This document shows positions 28,267-38,266 of a DNA stretch of 64,000 bases, piece by piece. The DNA is from Algoriphagus sp. (GTDB lineage Bacteria; Bacteroidota; Bacteroidia; Cytophagales; Cyclobacteriaceae), in assembly GCF_013373065.1 (NCBI RefSeq), contig NZ_JABXIN010000002.1:186001-250000 (forward strand), written 5' to 3'. The notes under the pieces were generated by a model. It made no database searches. It saw only the letters and a program-made list of their open reading frames with translations, and was not told the DNA's origin. Made by a program: the position numbers and the translations under genes. Every line of letters begins with the position of its first letter. The stretch's first letter is position 1.

Positions 28267-30297
28267 ATGAAAAAAGTACTGGTTTTCCTTTTCCTCTCTT
28301 TTGGGCTATTCACGCTGACAATTGCCCAAGAAAAAACGAATCTCGAATTGACGGATCTATTCGATCTGGAATATATCACTAGCCCGAGTATTTCCCCGGA
28401 TGGAAGTAAAATCGTCTACGTACGAAACTTCAAAGACATCATGACCGATCGCGATTACTCCAATCTTTGGATCGTGAATGCGGACGGCACCCAAAACCGC
28501 CCCATCACCCAAGGAAATCGACGCGACTATGCTCCTGTTTGGTCCCATGATGGAACCAAGTTGGCTTTCCTTTCAAATCAGCAGGACGATAAAGTGAAGC
28601 TTTTTGTCCACTATTTCGATACCAACAGCTCTGTGGCTTTGACCAATTCTGCCAATCCTCCGAGTGCTGTTTCCTGGTCCTATGATAACCAGCATTTGGC
28701 GTTTACTCAGTTTGTTCCCGCAAAACCATCTTCCTTGTTGAATATTCCAAGCAAACCTCAAGGTGCTGAATGGAATGCTGCTCCAATCTTCATCGATGAA
28801 ATGGTTTACCGAAGAGATGGAGGAGGTTACGTAAGTCCGGGTTTCCGCCAGATTTTCACGATAGATCTTACCGGTGGAACGGCTCGACAGCGAACTTTTG
28901 ATGAAAACAATTACGGTTCCCCAGTATGGTCAAAAGACGGGAACTCCTTGTTTTTCTCCGCAAACCTCCACGAAAACGCTGAATTCGAACCCAGAAATCC
29001 TGAGGTCTACCAACTGTCTCTTTCGGATGGAAGTATCAAAGCTTTAACCTCCCGTTTTGGTCCTGATTCCAACCCTACTCTTTCCCCAGATGGAAAGTTA
29101 ATCGCCTTTACAGGAAGTGATGATACATTTCAAGGCTACCAAGTCACACATTTGTATGTGATGAATGTCGATGGTTCGGGCGTGAAAAACCTCACAGCCG
29201 ATCTAGATCGTGATGCAGGAAATCCCCAATGGGAAGCCAATAGCCAAGGTATCTATTTCCAATACGATGAGTTTGGAGACACCAAAGTGGGGCATGTTTC
29301 CTTGAATGGAAAAATTCGAACGCTTGTGGAAGGTCTTGGCGGATTGGATTTGGGAAGACCTTACAATTCCGGCACCTATTCCCTATCTGCGAACAATCGA
29401 ATTGCCTACACCTTAGGTAGTCCCGAGCATCCCGCGGATTTGGCTGTCTGGAGCGGAGGCAATTCTACTCGACTGACTGCGCTGAATGATGATGTGTTCT
29501 CCTACCGAAAAATCGGGAAAACGGAAGAAATCTGGTGGGAATCCAGTTTTGACGGGCGAAAAGTGCAAGGTTGGATCGTAACACCTCCCGACTTTGACCC
29601 CAACAAAAAATATCCATTCATTTTAGAAATTCATGGAGGACCTTTTGCCATGTATGGTCCTTCCTTCGCCTATGAAATCCAAGCCTATGCTGCTGCAGGA
29701 TATGTGGTACTCTATACCAATCCAAGAGGAAGTACTGGGTATGGGCAAGAGTTTGGGAATCTAATTCACCATGATTATCCCAACCATGACTACGAAGACC
29801 TGATGTCCGGAGTAGATGCTGTGATCGAAAAAGGATATATCGATACAGCTAATCTTTTTGTAACCGGAGGTTCCGGAGGTGGTGTATTGACGGCTTGGAT
29901 TGTTGGAAAAACCGACCGCTTTAAGGCCGCTGTAGTAGCCAAACCTGTAATCAATTGGACCAGCTTTGTGCTTCATGCAGACAATCCGGTCTTTTTCACT
30001 AAGTATTGGTTTGGAGCAAATCCTTGGGAAGACATTGAAAATTATTGGCGTAGATCTCCCCTTTCTTTGGTCGGAAATGTGACTACCCCAACCATGCTCT
30101 TAACCGGGGAACGTGATTTCAGAACACCAATCTCCGAATCCGAACAATACTATGCCGCTCTGAAGCTTCAAGGCGTGGAATCCGCAATGGTTCGTATCCC
30201 TAATGCCTCTCATGGTTTGGTGAATCGCCCCAGCATGTTGATGAGCAAGAGTGCTTCTATTTTGAGCTGGTTCAATCATTATCGAGATAAAGAATGA
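28267..30297 (+). CDS. Exported S9-family prolyl oligopeptidase
   Basis: A signal peptide ends near TIAQE. Residues ~30-400 form a WD40/TolB-like propeller with repeated SPDG segments (SISPDGSKIVYV, LSPDGKLIAFTG). The alpha/beta hydrolase domain (~430-676) has Ser536 in TGGSGGGV, Asp617 in GERDFRTP and His649 in NASHGL as the catalytic triad. It cleaves peptides, probably after Pro or Ala, in the periplasm. The gene overlaps the next by 4 bp. Confidence 0.94.
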   Translation: MKKVLVFLFLSFGLFTLTIAQEKTNLELTDLFDLEYITSPSISPDGSKIVYVRNFKDIMTDRDYSNLWIVNADGTQNRPITQGNRRDYAPVWSHDGTKLAFLSNQQDDKVKLFVHYFDTNSSVALTNSANPPSAVSWSYDNQHLAFTQFVPAKPSSLLNIPSKPQGAEWNAAPIFIDEMVYRRDGGGYVSPGFRQIFTIDLTGGTARQRTFDENNYGSPVWSKDGNSLFFSANLHENAEFEPRNPEVYQLSLSDGSIKALTSRFGPDSNPTLSPDGKLIAFTGSDDTFQGYQVTHLYVMNVDGSGVKNLTADLDRDAGNPQWEANSQGIYFQYDEFGDTKVGHVSLNGKIRTLVEGLGGLDLGRPYNSGTYSLSANNRIAYTLGSPEHPADLAVWSGGNSTRLTALNDDVFSYRKIGKTEEIWWESSFDGRKVQGWIVTPPDFDPNKKYPFILEIHGGPFAMYGPSFAYEIQAYAAAGYVVLYTNPRGSTGYGQEFGNLIHHDYPNHDYEDLMSGVDAVIEKGYIDTANLFVTGGSGGGVLTAWIVGKTDRFKAAVVAKPVINWTSFVLHADNPVFFTKYWFGANPWEDIENYWRRSPLSLVGNVTTPTMLLTGERDFRTPISESEQYYAALKLQGVESAMVRIPNASHGLVNRPSMLMSKSASILSWFNHYRDKE

Positions 30298-30728
30298 AAG
30301 GATTTAGCTGCCTCTTTCTTTGCTTTTTATTCCACTTCAGTTTTGCGCAGGAATCTGAGAAATCTCAGATTCTTGCCCAAAGAGCAAAATCCAACGCTGC
30401 CCTACGGGCATTTGATGAACCATTAAATGCGACCTTTTTGACAGATGATGTACTGATCACCACGGGTGCAGGAACTTTGATTTCAGGAAAAGAAGCATTG
30501 ATGGGCTATATCCAAGAAGCTTCTGGACCCCGAATGTATTGGGTTCGAACTCCGGATGAAATCATCGTCAATCCAGAAACTCAACTTGCTTGGGAAAGCG
30601 GAACCTGGAAAGGCTATTTTGAAGATTCAGATGATCCTGTTGTGGGTGGTAATTATGCAGCTCAATGGACCAAGAAGTCGGGAACTTGGCTGATTCAATC
30701 TCAACTGTTTGTGACCTTACCTAAATGA
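30294..30728 (+). CDS. Exported NTF2-like (DUF4440) protein
   Basis: This 144-residue protein has a signal peptide ending near FSFAQE, then an NTF2/SnoaL fold with ALRAFDEPLNATFLTDDVLI, GKEALMGYIQEA and the closing AAQWTKKSGTWLIQSQLF. Such domains bind small ligands or act as isomerases; no catalytic assignment is possible. Translation is coupled to the S9 peptidase through a 4-bp overlap. Confidence 0.85.
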   Translation: MKGFSCLFLCFLFHFSFAQESEKSQILAQRAKSNAALRAFDEPLNATFLTDDVLITTGAGTLISGKEALMGYIQEASGPRMYWVRTPDEIIVNPETQLAWESGTWKGYFEDSDDPVVGGNYAAQWTKKSGTWLIQSQLFVTLPK

Positions 30729-30732
30729 TCTG

Positions 30733-31452
30733 ATGAAAAAGAAAAAAACTCCTTGGTGGGGAAATTTTAAGGACTTCTTCCTGCTTTTCTTGGCAGTATT
30801 CTGTGGATTTCTTGCCGACAATTACCGGGAGTCTTTAAGCAACAAAACCATTGAAAAGGAATTTTTGCTTTCCCTAGTTGAAGACCTAAAATCAGATACA
30901 GCAAATCTGAATAATTACATCACTTTTAAAAAAATGAAAGGGCACTTGATGGATTCCCTGGCCATAATGCTAGTGGATAAAGATCATCACCTTTTGGGAA
31001 ATCAGATTTATTATTTAGCCCGGCAAGTTTTCAATGAAAGTCCATTTGTTTACTCCGATGGAACCATTCAGCAACTAAAAAATGCCGGGAGCCTCCGCTT
31101 GATCAAAAAACGAGTCATTGTCGAAGAATTGCTCAAATATGAAAAAAAGGTAAAAGTACTGACCGATTGGGAGGAAAATGAAAGCCTTACCAAATCCACT
31201 TTTAGAGTAATGGGAGGAAGGGTTTTTAACTCACAAGCCCTAAATGCCACTATGAATGAGGAAATGAACTTCGTGATCCCAACAGATAATCCTCAATTGA
31301 TCACCGATGACTTCCAAACGCTTAATGAGATGGCATTCCAAGTCCATTATTTGTCAAAAATGTGTTTTGGAAACAGTATGAGGGCTACTTCACTTCGGGC
31401 AAATGCTATCAATTTATTGGAATTGATACAGTCAGAATATCAACTGGACTAG
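30733..31452 (+). CDS. DUF6090-related single-pass membrane protein (divergent)
   Basis: This 239-residue protein has a short basic N-terminus, one membrane helix in FKDFFLLFLAVFCGFLADNYRE and a mostly helical remainder. The layout and the central YSDGTIQQLKNAGSLRLI block mirror the DUF6090 paralogs further along (anchor, LVEDLKSD, then an SG.L.L motif), but the FFRKIRQKLL anchor is absent. It stands four bases after the NTF2-like gene and one base before a second protein of the same type. Function unknown. Confidence 0.75.
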   Translation: MKKKKTPWWGNFKDFFLLFLAVFCGFLADNYRESLSNKTIEKEFLLSLVEDLKSDTANLNNYITFKKMKGHLMDSLAIMLVDKDHHLLGNQIYYLARQVFNESPFVYSDGTIQQLKNAGSLRLIKKRVIVEELLKYEKKVKVLTDWEENESLTKSTFRVMGGRVFNSQALNATMNEEMNFVIPTDNPQLITDDFQTLNEMAFQVHYLSKMCFGNSMRATSLRANAINLLELIQSEYQLD

Positions 31453-31453
31453 G

Positions 31454-32197
31454 ATGACAGAACCCATAAAAACCAAAAATCAAGAGGAAGAAAAAACATT
31501 CCCCACTTCCAAAAAACTCAGAAATTGGAGTTCCTATTTTAAGGAATTCCTCATGCTCTTCTTGGCAATCATTTTAGGTTTTTTTGTGGAAAATCAAAGG
31601 GAATCCTACGTTGAGCAAAGAAGCGCAGATGTACTCGCTCAGTCTATTTTGGAGGATTTGGATGAGGACCGGGAATCTTTGAAGGAAGCAATCAGATATC
31701 TCGAAGAAAAGGATAGAAAAATTGTCGAATATATCGAGATGCTACATGCACCACCCAGCTCATGGGATACCTTGAAGATTTACCAGTACATGACCAAGGT
31801 GTTTTCCACCTTTCCGTTTTCCTCAACTGATGGTACCTATAGCCAAATGAAATCCTCGGGGACGCTCAGATATTTTGACCAATCCCTCGTGAATCAAATG
31901 AATGCCTATGACAAGCAAATGAAGAAAACTGTTTTTCGAGATGGATTGGTTGAACGCGCAGAATGGGAATTGGTGCCTCTGGCAGCTACAATATTGAATT
32001 TTGAAGTCACAGGGGAAATGCGGTTTGGAAGACCTCCTACCAAAGAAATGTACCTGAAACTAAAGGATCAACAAACGCTTGATTTATTCATAAACAAAAT
32101 CATGGTCGTCCGTACCATGTGCGGCAGGTCTTTAGAGGAATATAAAATACAACTTGATCTAGCGGAGAAACTTACCTCATCATTGGAGTCTCGGTGA
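31454..32197 (+). CDS. DUF6090-related single-pass membrane protein (divergent)
   Basis: This 247-residue protein has an ~25-residue charged N-terminus, one membrane helix in [22 protein letters not shown] and a helical C-terminal region. The helix and its exit sequence match the preceding protein, and [18 protein letters not shown] matches the central motif of the DUF6090 family. It is best viewed as the second of two outlying members of the array that resumes at 34961. The two molybdenum hydroxylase genes follow. Confidence 0.75.
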   Translation: MTEPIKTKNQEEEKTFPTSKKLRNWSSYFKEFLMLFLAIILGFFVENQRESYVEQRSADVLAQSILEDLDEDRESLKEAIRYLEEKDRKIVEYIEMLHAPPSSWDTLKIYQYMTKVFSTFPFSSTDGTYSQMKSSGTLRYFDQSLVNQMNAYDKQMKKTVFRDGLVERAEWELVPLAATILNFEVTGEMRFGRPPTKEMYLKLKDQQTLDLFINKIMVVRTMCGRSLEEYKIQLDLAEKLTSSLESR

Positions 32198-32237
32198 TTT
32201 CGCAGAAAATACTGATATTGAAATCCTTACAATAAAA

Positions 32238-32732
32238 TTGAACATGATTAACCTTACCATAAACGGAAAAGAATACTCCGTGGAAGCACCCGCAGGAATG
32301 CCCCTGCTTTGGGTGATCCGCGAGCAATGTGAATTGACTGGGACCAAATTTGGATGTGGAATTGCCCAATGCGGAGCCTGCACCGTACATGTGGACGGAA
32401 AGCCTATCCGCTCTTGCATCACTCCAGCTACTTCCGTGGAAGGAAAAAAAATTACCACGATCGAGGGCATTGCTCCTGATGAAAATACCTTACACATCGT
32501 CCAACAAGCTTGGATAGAAGAGCAAACTCCCCAATGTGGCTACTGCCAATCCGGACAAATCATGTCTGCAGTAGCTCTGCTGAATGAAAATCCTGCCCCT
32601 TCCGACGAGGAAATCGAGCAGGCTATGTCCGGAAATATCTGCCGCTGTGGGATGTATGGTCGAATCAAATCCGCGATCAAACGCGCCTCAGCAGCACTTC
32701 AAGCCTCCACCTCTAATCCCCAGTTACGATGA
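32238..32732 (+). CDS. [2Fe-2S] subunit of a periplasmic molybdenum hydroxylase
   Basis: This 164-residue protein is a xanthine dehydrogenase-family small subunit. Plant-type cluster ligands are in [20 protein letters not shown] plus Cys near residue 60, and the second cluster in [13 protein letters not shown] and [12 protein letters not shown]. The closest type is the small subunit of isoquinoline 1-oxidoreductase-like enzymes. It has no signal and would be exported with its Tat-bearing partner, whose start overlaps this stop by 4 bp. Confidence 0.93.
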   Translation: MNMINLTINGKEYSVEAPAGMPLLWVIREQCELTGTKFGCGIAQCGACTVHVDGKPIRSCITPATSVEGKKITTIEGIAPDENTLHIVQQAWIEEQTPQCGYCQSGQIMSAVALLNENPAPSDEEIEQAMSGNICRCGMYGRIKSAIKRASAALQASTSNPQLR

Positions 32733-34954
32733 AAAAGTGGACAAGAAGAGCTTTCATTGGCACCGGAATATTAGCAAGCGGAGCCTTGGTCATCGGAGTG
32801 GCTATCCGTCCTGGCAACCGATCCTCAAAAGTGGCTGGTTTAATCGCTGAAGAGGGAGAAACGGTGATGAATATCTGGCTAAAAATCTCCCCGGATAATA
32901 CGGTTACCGTCATCATTCCCCATGCGGAAATGGGACAGGGTGTACATACTACTTTGGCAATGATGCTTGCTGATGAACTAGATGCTGATTGGTCTAAGGT
33001 CAAATTTATGGAAGCCCCTGCAGATAAGGAATATGCAAACTATGTTGTCGCCAAGGGCTTTATCGCTGGAAATAAGACTTTCCCCAAATTTTTGGAAGAA
33101 ACCATTGATGGTGTTTTTCTAACGGCAGTGAAAACCATGAATTTCCAAATCACAGGGGGTAGTGCCTCTGTGAGATTTACCGGTCAACAGGGAATGCGAA
33201 TCGCCGGAGCTGCTGCCAAGGCTATGCTGCTCCAAGCTGCTGCAGATACATGGAAAGTGCCAATCGAAGAACTCAAAGCTAAAAAAAGTACCATTTCTCA
33301 TCCTGCTAGCAATCAAACCGCAACTTATGCTGAATTGGCCCCTGCCGCGGCCAAAGTAAAGGCGCCCAAACAACCTAAACTGAAAACCCGAGATGAGTTC
33401 ACCCTCATGGGTACTTCCCCAGCCAGATTAGATATTCCTGCCAAAGTTTCCGGGCAAGCTAAATTTGGTATGGACATGATCGTCCCCAACATGAAATATG
33501 CCACCATCAAGGCCGCCCCAGTATTCGGAGCAAAGGTAAAATCAGTGGATACTTCCATCCCTTCAGACAGTGAAGGAGTGTTGAAAGTTCTGAATCTGGA
33601 AAATGCTGTAGCAGTGATTGCTCAAGGTTATTGGCAAGCAAAAAGCATGTTAGACCGTCTTGCTATCAAATTTGAATCCACAGAAAATGATGGTAAAAGC
33701 CAAGAGGATATTTTCAATGGATATAGATTGGCCATGGATAAGGCTCTGGAAGAAGCAAGCCTCAGTGAACATTATCAATCCGGAGATGCGCATTCAGCAC
33801 TTTCAGGCGCTGAGACCGTTGTGGAAGCAGAATACCAACTCCCTTTTCTGGCGCATGCCACCATGGAGCCGATGAATTGTACTGCATGGGTTCATGATGG
33901 AAAATGCGAAATCTGGTGCGGAAGCCAAAACCCCTTAGGTGTGATGGCCGCTGTAGCGGAACTTTTGGACATTTCTCTAGACCAGGTCACTGTGCATAAT
34001 CAGCTTTTGGGCGGTGGTTTTGGAAGACGGTCTGAGACTGATGTGATCAGACAGGCGGTTGCGATAGCCAAGGAAGTCGATTTCCCAGTAAAATTGATCT
34101 GGTCGCGGGAGGAAGACACCCAGCATGACCTATACCGTGAGGCAACGATCAGCCGTATGAAAGCCGGCTTGGATCAGTCCGGAAACCCGGTGGCCTATTC
34201 TCACCAGTTTTTGTTTAAACACCATCCACCAGAAGCAGCGGATTTACCATACGCTGTTCCAAATCAATTGATTCAGTTCACGAGTCCCAGCTCTTTTGTT
34301 CCATGGGGCAATTGGCGAAGCGTGGACCATTCTGTCCACGGGTTTTTGACCGAATCCTTTATTGATGAACTGGCTTTTGCAGCCAAGAAAGATCCTTTAG
34401 CTTTCAGAAAAAGCCTAACCCAGGATAAGCCAAGATTTCAGAAAGTTCTTGACCTAATTCAAGAAAAATCTGATTGGGACTCGCCTTTGCCTGCCAATTG
34501 GGGAAGAGGGATTGCCATTGCCCAATCCTTCGGATCTATTGTAGCCGAAGTAGCCGAAGTGGAAGTCAATGTCGAAGGAAAAGTCAAAGTACATCGGGTA
34601 GTCTGTGTTGCTGACCCAGGTTTTGCCATCCATCCAGACGGGTTTACAGCACAAATGGAAAGTGGAATCATCTATGGATTGGCAGCAGCAATGACCGGAG
34701 AAATCACCATTGAAAACGGAGCGGTAGCGCAAAGCAACTTCCACGATTATCAGGTCACCCGAATGAATGAAGCTCCTAAAATCGAGACGCATATCATCAA
34801 TTCCGGAAATCCTCCGGGAGGAGCAGGTGAACCCAGCACGCCGGTGATTGCTCCTGCGGTAACGAATGCGATATTCAATGCAACTGGAGTTCGAATCCGT
34901 AGGCTACCGATTTCAAAAACCGATTTGCGGGTTTCGATTAGACAAACGACTTAA
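32729..34954 (+). CDS. Molybdopterin-binding subunit of an isoquinoline 1-oxidoreductase-like enzyme
   Basis: This 741-residue protein begins with a Tat signal ([18 protein letters not shown]), so the enzyme works in the periplasm. Cofactor motifs include [30 protein letters not shown] and the C-terminal [14 protein letters not shown], whose Glu is the expected catalytic base. The partner [2Fe-2S] subunit is upstream. No cytochrome c or other electron acceptor gene is adjacent. The pair is enclosed on both sides by DUF6090-type genes, six bases before the first canonical one. The substrate is unknown. Confidence 0.93.
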   Translation: MKKWTRRAFIGTGILASGALVIGVAIRPGNRSSKVAGLIAEEGETVMNIWLKISPDNTVTVIIPHAEMGQGVHTTLAMMLADELDADWSKVKFMEAPADKEYANYVVAKGFIAGNKTFPKFLEETIDGVFLTAVKTMNFQITGGSASVRFTGQQGMRIAGAAAKAMLLQAAADTWKVPIEELKAKKSTISHPASNQTATYAELAPAAAKVKAPKQPKLKTRDEFTLMGTSPARLDIPAKVSGQAKFGMDMIVPNMKYATIKAAPVFGAKVKSVDTSIPSDSEGVLKVLNLENAVAVIAQGYWQAKSMLDRLAIKFESTENDGKSQEDIFNGYRLAMDKALEEASLSEHYQSGDAHSALSGAETVVEAEYQLPFLAHATMEPMNCTAWVHDGKCEIWCGSQNPLGVMAAVAELLDISLDQVTVHNQLLGGGFGRRSETDVIRQAVAIAKEVDFPVKLIWSREEDTQHDLYREATISRMKAGLDQSGNPVAYSHQFLFKHHPPEAADLPYAVPNQLIQFTSPSSFVPWGNWRSVDHSVHGFLTESFIDELAFAAKKDPLAFRKSLTQDKPRFQKVLDLIQEKSDWDSPLPANWGRGIAIAQSFGSIVAEVAEVEVNVEGKVKVHRVVCVADPGFAIHPDGFTAQMESGIIYGLAAAMTGEITIENGAVAQSNFHDYQVTRMNEAPKIETHIINSGNPPGGAGEPSTPVIAPAVTNAIFNATGVRIRRLPISKTDLRVSIRQTT

Positions 34955-34960
34955 ATAAAT

Positions 34961-35680
34961 ATGATCACCTTTTTCCGCAAAATCCGCCAAAAACTCCTCT
35001 CCCAAAATCGGGTGACTAGGTACCTTGTTTATGCCATTGGCGAAATCATCCTTGTGGTGATCGGAATCCTAATTGCCTTACAGGTCAATAATTGGAATGA
35101 AGCCACAAAGCTGAAACGACAAGAAATTCAGTTACTCAAAGAGATGCTCACGGAGCTGAGGAAACAGCAACAAGATTTTATCTTCAATATCAACCACCAT
35201 AGGGAGGCCAAAGAAGCCTGTGAAATATTGCTACAGGCCTTAAGCAACGACCAGCCATACCATGATTCATTAGACATACACTTTTCCAGAAGTTACAATT
35301 TCACCATTTTAGATAATCAACAAAATGCTTTCGCTGCTTTGAAGAGCAAGGGCATTACCATGATCCAAAATGACAGTCTCCGGTTTTTAATTTCTGAATA
35401 CTACGACGTTCGAATGCCATTTCAGATAAAAATCCAAGAAGGCAGTATGAAGCAAGGGCTCGAAATCTCTCAAAGCCATCTAGGTTTATTTCAAAATTTT
35501 GCTTGGAATAAATCCATGGAACCTTGGGATTTTGAAGAACTGAAAAAAAATCGAGCCTACCTTTCATGGCTTAGCTTTACTGCCGACAACCGAGGTTTTG
35601 AAATGGAAAATTTTCAAACAACTCTTAAGCGGAACAGCGCATTAATCGCTTCAATAACTGAAGAGCTTAACCAAAAATAA
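34961..35680 (+). CDS. DUF6090 family membrane protein, copy 1
   Basis: This 239-residue protein has the shared FFRKIRQKLL basic anchor, RVTRYLVYAIGEIILV entering one membrane helix, and ALQVNNWNE at the exit. The rest is helical, with AFAALKSKGITMIQNDSLRF as its version of the family's central SG.L.li.nd.lr motif. From about residue 95 onward (YHDSLDIHFS, then MEPWDFEELKKN) it closely resembles the protein at 46925, which carries the other anchor type. It starts 6 bp after the molybdenum hydroxylase gene. Confidence 0.88.
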   Translation: MITFFRKIRQKLLSQNRVTRYLVYAIGEIILVVIGILIALQVNNWNEATKLKRQEIQLLKEMLTELRKQQQDFIFNINHHREAKEACEILLQALSNDQPYHDSLDIHFSRSYNFTILDNQQNAFAALKSKGITMIQNDSLRFLISEYYDVRMPFQIKIQEGSMKQGLEISQSHLGLFQNFAWNKSMEPWDFEELKKNRAYLSWLSFTADNRGFEMENFQTTLKRNSALIASITEELNQK

Positions 35681-36405
35681 TGATCTCACTTTTTAGAAAA
35701 ATCCGTCAAAAGCTTCTTCAGCAAAATCGAATCACTAGATACCTAGCCTATGCCCTAGGGGAAATACTATTGGTGATGGTGGGGATTTTACTGGCACTTC
35801 AGGTCAACAATTGGAATGAATACCAAAAGGAGCGAAAACTGGAACAAGTTTTCCTAAAAAAACTGGTGAAAGACCTGACCGATGATATTGTATTACTGGA
35901 AGGAATTATTCAGGAAGACTCGCTGATGTTCATTCGCCTTTCCCAAATGTCCGATGATATTTTGGAAGCAAATGATATTTCCGAAGTTGATATACGGGAT
36001 AATGCACTCTTTAAGGCGAACCTGTTTTACCCAAATAAGATCGCACTAGATAATATTACAGCCTCTGGACAAATCGGATTGATTCGTAATGATTCCTTGA
36101 TCAACAATCTGAGGGAATACTATCGATCCATAAAAATTTTCAATGAAGGAATCGATCAATCCCTAAAAAACTATAGCCGGGATATAGAAAATTTTGTCGT
36201 TGGATTCGACCATAGAAGAGAGCATCCTTCCTTGCCCAAAAAGACTTTAGAAGAATATAGAGAAAATCCTTTCTTCCTCAATTCCTTATATTTTAAGAAT
36301 GGCCTGTTGAAATTTCAGAAAGCCAACTATCAGTCCTTACGAAAAAAGGCAAGGGAAATTAGGGATTTGGCACAGTCGGAAATAAAAGCTTCCCTGAATA
36401 ATTAA
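35680..36405 (+). CDS. DUF6090 family membrane protein, copy 2
   Basis: This 241-residue member has the standard anchor (SLFRKIRQKLLQQNR), a helix slightly changed to LLVMVGILLALQ, and NNWNEYQKER. The central motif is ALDNITASGQIGLIRNDSL followed by REYYRSIKIF. Its C-terminal part is most like the protein at 46119. The ATG shares one base with the previous stop (TAATG), so translation is probably coupled. The C-terminal ~190 residues probably lie outside the inner membrane. Confidence 0.88.
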   Translation: MISLFRKIRQKLLQQNRITRYLAYALGEILLVMVGILLALQVNNWNEYQKERKLEQVFLKKLVKDLTDDIVLLEGIIQEDSLMFIRLSQMSDDILEANDISEVDIRDNALFKANLFYPNKIALDNITASGQIGLIRNDSLINNLREYYRSIKIFNEGIDQSLKNYSRDIENFVVGFDHRREHPSLPKKTLEEYRENPFFLNSLYFKNGLLKFQKANYQSLRKKAREIRDLAQSEIKASLNN

Positions 36406-36411
36406 TGCTGA

Positions 36412-38265
36412 ATGATGATGAAAAAGCTGCTTTTCCTTTTCCTGATTATTTACAGCCATATCGGATTCGCACAAGAATCAATAATCAAAACCTATTCCTA
36501 TTCGGAGTTTTTCAGATTGGTGGAAAACGAACCGGATTCTGTCTTTGAGCTCAAAAATGCCATCATAAAGATGGATTTGGAGGTTGATCAAGCGCATACC
36601 TTTGCCGGGGATACCGGATCAACCAAAAATTATACGCGTAAGGACTCCATAACCCTCACCAAAGAGATCAGACTTGAAAATGTTTTCTTTAATTCTTGGG
36701 GAATTGTTCAAGACAGTAGTATTCTATCTATAAGTCTTTACAAAATTCGGTTTTTAAAACCCGTAATCGTCAAAAATTCTTCATTGGGAGATGTCGACCG
36801 CTGTAGTTTTTTTGATGAGCTTCGAGTTTCCTTTGATGAGAATTTCTCAGGCATCTTTATGAAGGCTAAGGAATTGGAAAAGCAAAATTTTGCATATACC
36901 TCCATTGAAAATTCCTTATTCAAAAAGGGGATATTCTATAATACAGACAAAGCTGATCTATCAGATTTACAATGGGGCCTAATTTCTTGTGAAGTTTTGA
37001 ATTCTTCGAAAGACTTCATTGGCTCAGTATTTCAGGTTGAAAATCAATTCAATCTCTGGATAACCAACACCAAGTTTAGAGGATCAGGAGAGGAGGTTTT
37101 GATTAACGTTTCTTCTGTTCAGAGACTTGACTTTGACAAAAACAGCTTTGAAAATGTCAACCCAATCATCTTACTTGGAAGCAATGGTAAGGTAAACCGA
37201 ATGAACTTTAGTGAAAACCAATTTGACACAAGGGTAAAAATTAGCCTCGGTCAGTTGGAAGATGATTCCACCATCGATTGGAATCAATTTTCTTCCGGAC
37301 TTATTAATTATTTTTCTTATCAAACCTGGTTTGCTTACCTCAATTATTATCAGCTAGATTCCATAGCAACTTTTAAACAAGACCCAGATATATATTCTGA
37401 AAAAAATTTAGCCTATTATCAGAACACTGCCAGAATAGAAAACTCGAAAGTGTACAGGGGGGAGATGAAACTACTGGGTAAGCTTTATTCACTTTATCAG
37501 CAACAGCACGATACAGAATATGCAAACGGGACTTATGTTGAAATGAAAAATCTGGAAACATCCAGATTGGCTTATCTCTATCGTGTCAACCCTTCCTTTG
37601 AGACTTTTTTTACCTGGAAGATCAACCAATTTCTCAAGGTATTCTCTGAATACGGAACCAAACCCTCCAAGGCAATCGTATTCTCTGTCTATGTGATTTT
37701 TGCCTTTGCCCTGATTTACCTGTTCTTCCCCAATTCCTGGGATGCCCATGGCAAAAACCGAATCGTGGATCGCTATCGCTTTTTCTTCAAATACCTCCAG
37801 CGGAATGCCGGCGTACATGAGGTCTATCTGGAAGAAAAACAAAAGGATTTACTGGCCTATGAGGAATTCAGATCCATGATTTCGGATTCCGAGAAGTCCG
37901 TCCCCCGATTTTTCTCAGCAACTGCGCTCCCCCTCTATCGATGGGCGATCTCAGGCACCCAATTGAGCGCGAAAATTTTAAGCAAAATCGATATTCTAAA
38001 AGGTACCTGGGAGGAACTACCTCCTGCACAAAAAGCCTGGAAGTCTTTTCTCTTGACTGGGGCATTTCTGGTGGCGTTACTCTATGACTTTTTAATCAAA
38101 GTCCTCAATGCACTCATGCTCTCCATCAACACCTTTACCACCTTGGGTTTTGGAGAGATTCCCATCAAAGGATTGCCAAGATACCTTGCAATTATCCAGG
38201 GATTTATCGGCTGGTTTATGCTGACAATATTCTCTGTTTCCCTTATTTCTCAATTGCTGAACTGA
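36412..38265 (+). CDS. K+-channel-like membrane protein with large exported N-terminal domain
   Basis: This 617-residue protein begins with a signal peptide (to about FAQES), then ~380 residues with repeated short strands and Asn/Phe-rich blocks (ENSLFKKGIF, KNSFENVNPI, FSENQFD) that suggest a right-handed beta-helix or pentapeptide-like fold. A membrane helix follows near 422-440, another near 545-565, and then the pore segment with selectivity filter TTLGFGE at 576-582 and a last helix (592-612). The filter closely matches TVGYG/TLGFG potassium channels. It sits between DUF6090 genes with 6 and 1 bp gaps. Ion selectivity and gating ligand are unknown. Confidence 0.8.
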   Translation: MMMKKLLFLFLIIYSHIGFAQESIIKTYSYSEFFRLVENEPDSVFELKNAIIKMDLEVDQAHTFAGDTGSTKNYTRKDSITLTKEIRLENVFFNSWGIVQDSSILSISLYKIRFLKPVIVKNSSLGDVDRCSFFDELRVSFDENFSGIFMKAKELEKQNFAYTSIENSLFKKGIFYNTDKADLSDLQWGLISCEVLNSSKDFIGSVFQVENQFNLWITNTKFRGSGEEVLINVSSVQRLDFDKNSFENVNPIILLGSNGKVNRMNFSENQFDTRVKISLGQLEDDSTIDWNQFSSGLINYFSYQTWFAYLNYYQLDSIATFKQDPDIYSEKNLAYYQNTARIENSKVYRGEMKLLGKLYSLYQQQHDTEYANGTYVEMKNLETSRLAYLYRVNPSFETFFTWKINQFLKVFSEYGTKPSKAIVFSVYVIFAFALIYLFFPNSWDAHGKNRIVDRYRFFFKYLQRNAGVHEVYLEEKQKDLLAYEEFRSMISDSEKSVPRFFSATALPLYRWAISGTQLSAKILSKIDILKGTWEELPPAQKAWKSFLLTGAFLVALLYDFLIKVLNALMLSINTFTTLGFGEIPIKGLPRYLAIIQGFIGWFMLTIFSVSLISQLLN

Positions 38266-38266
38266 T

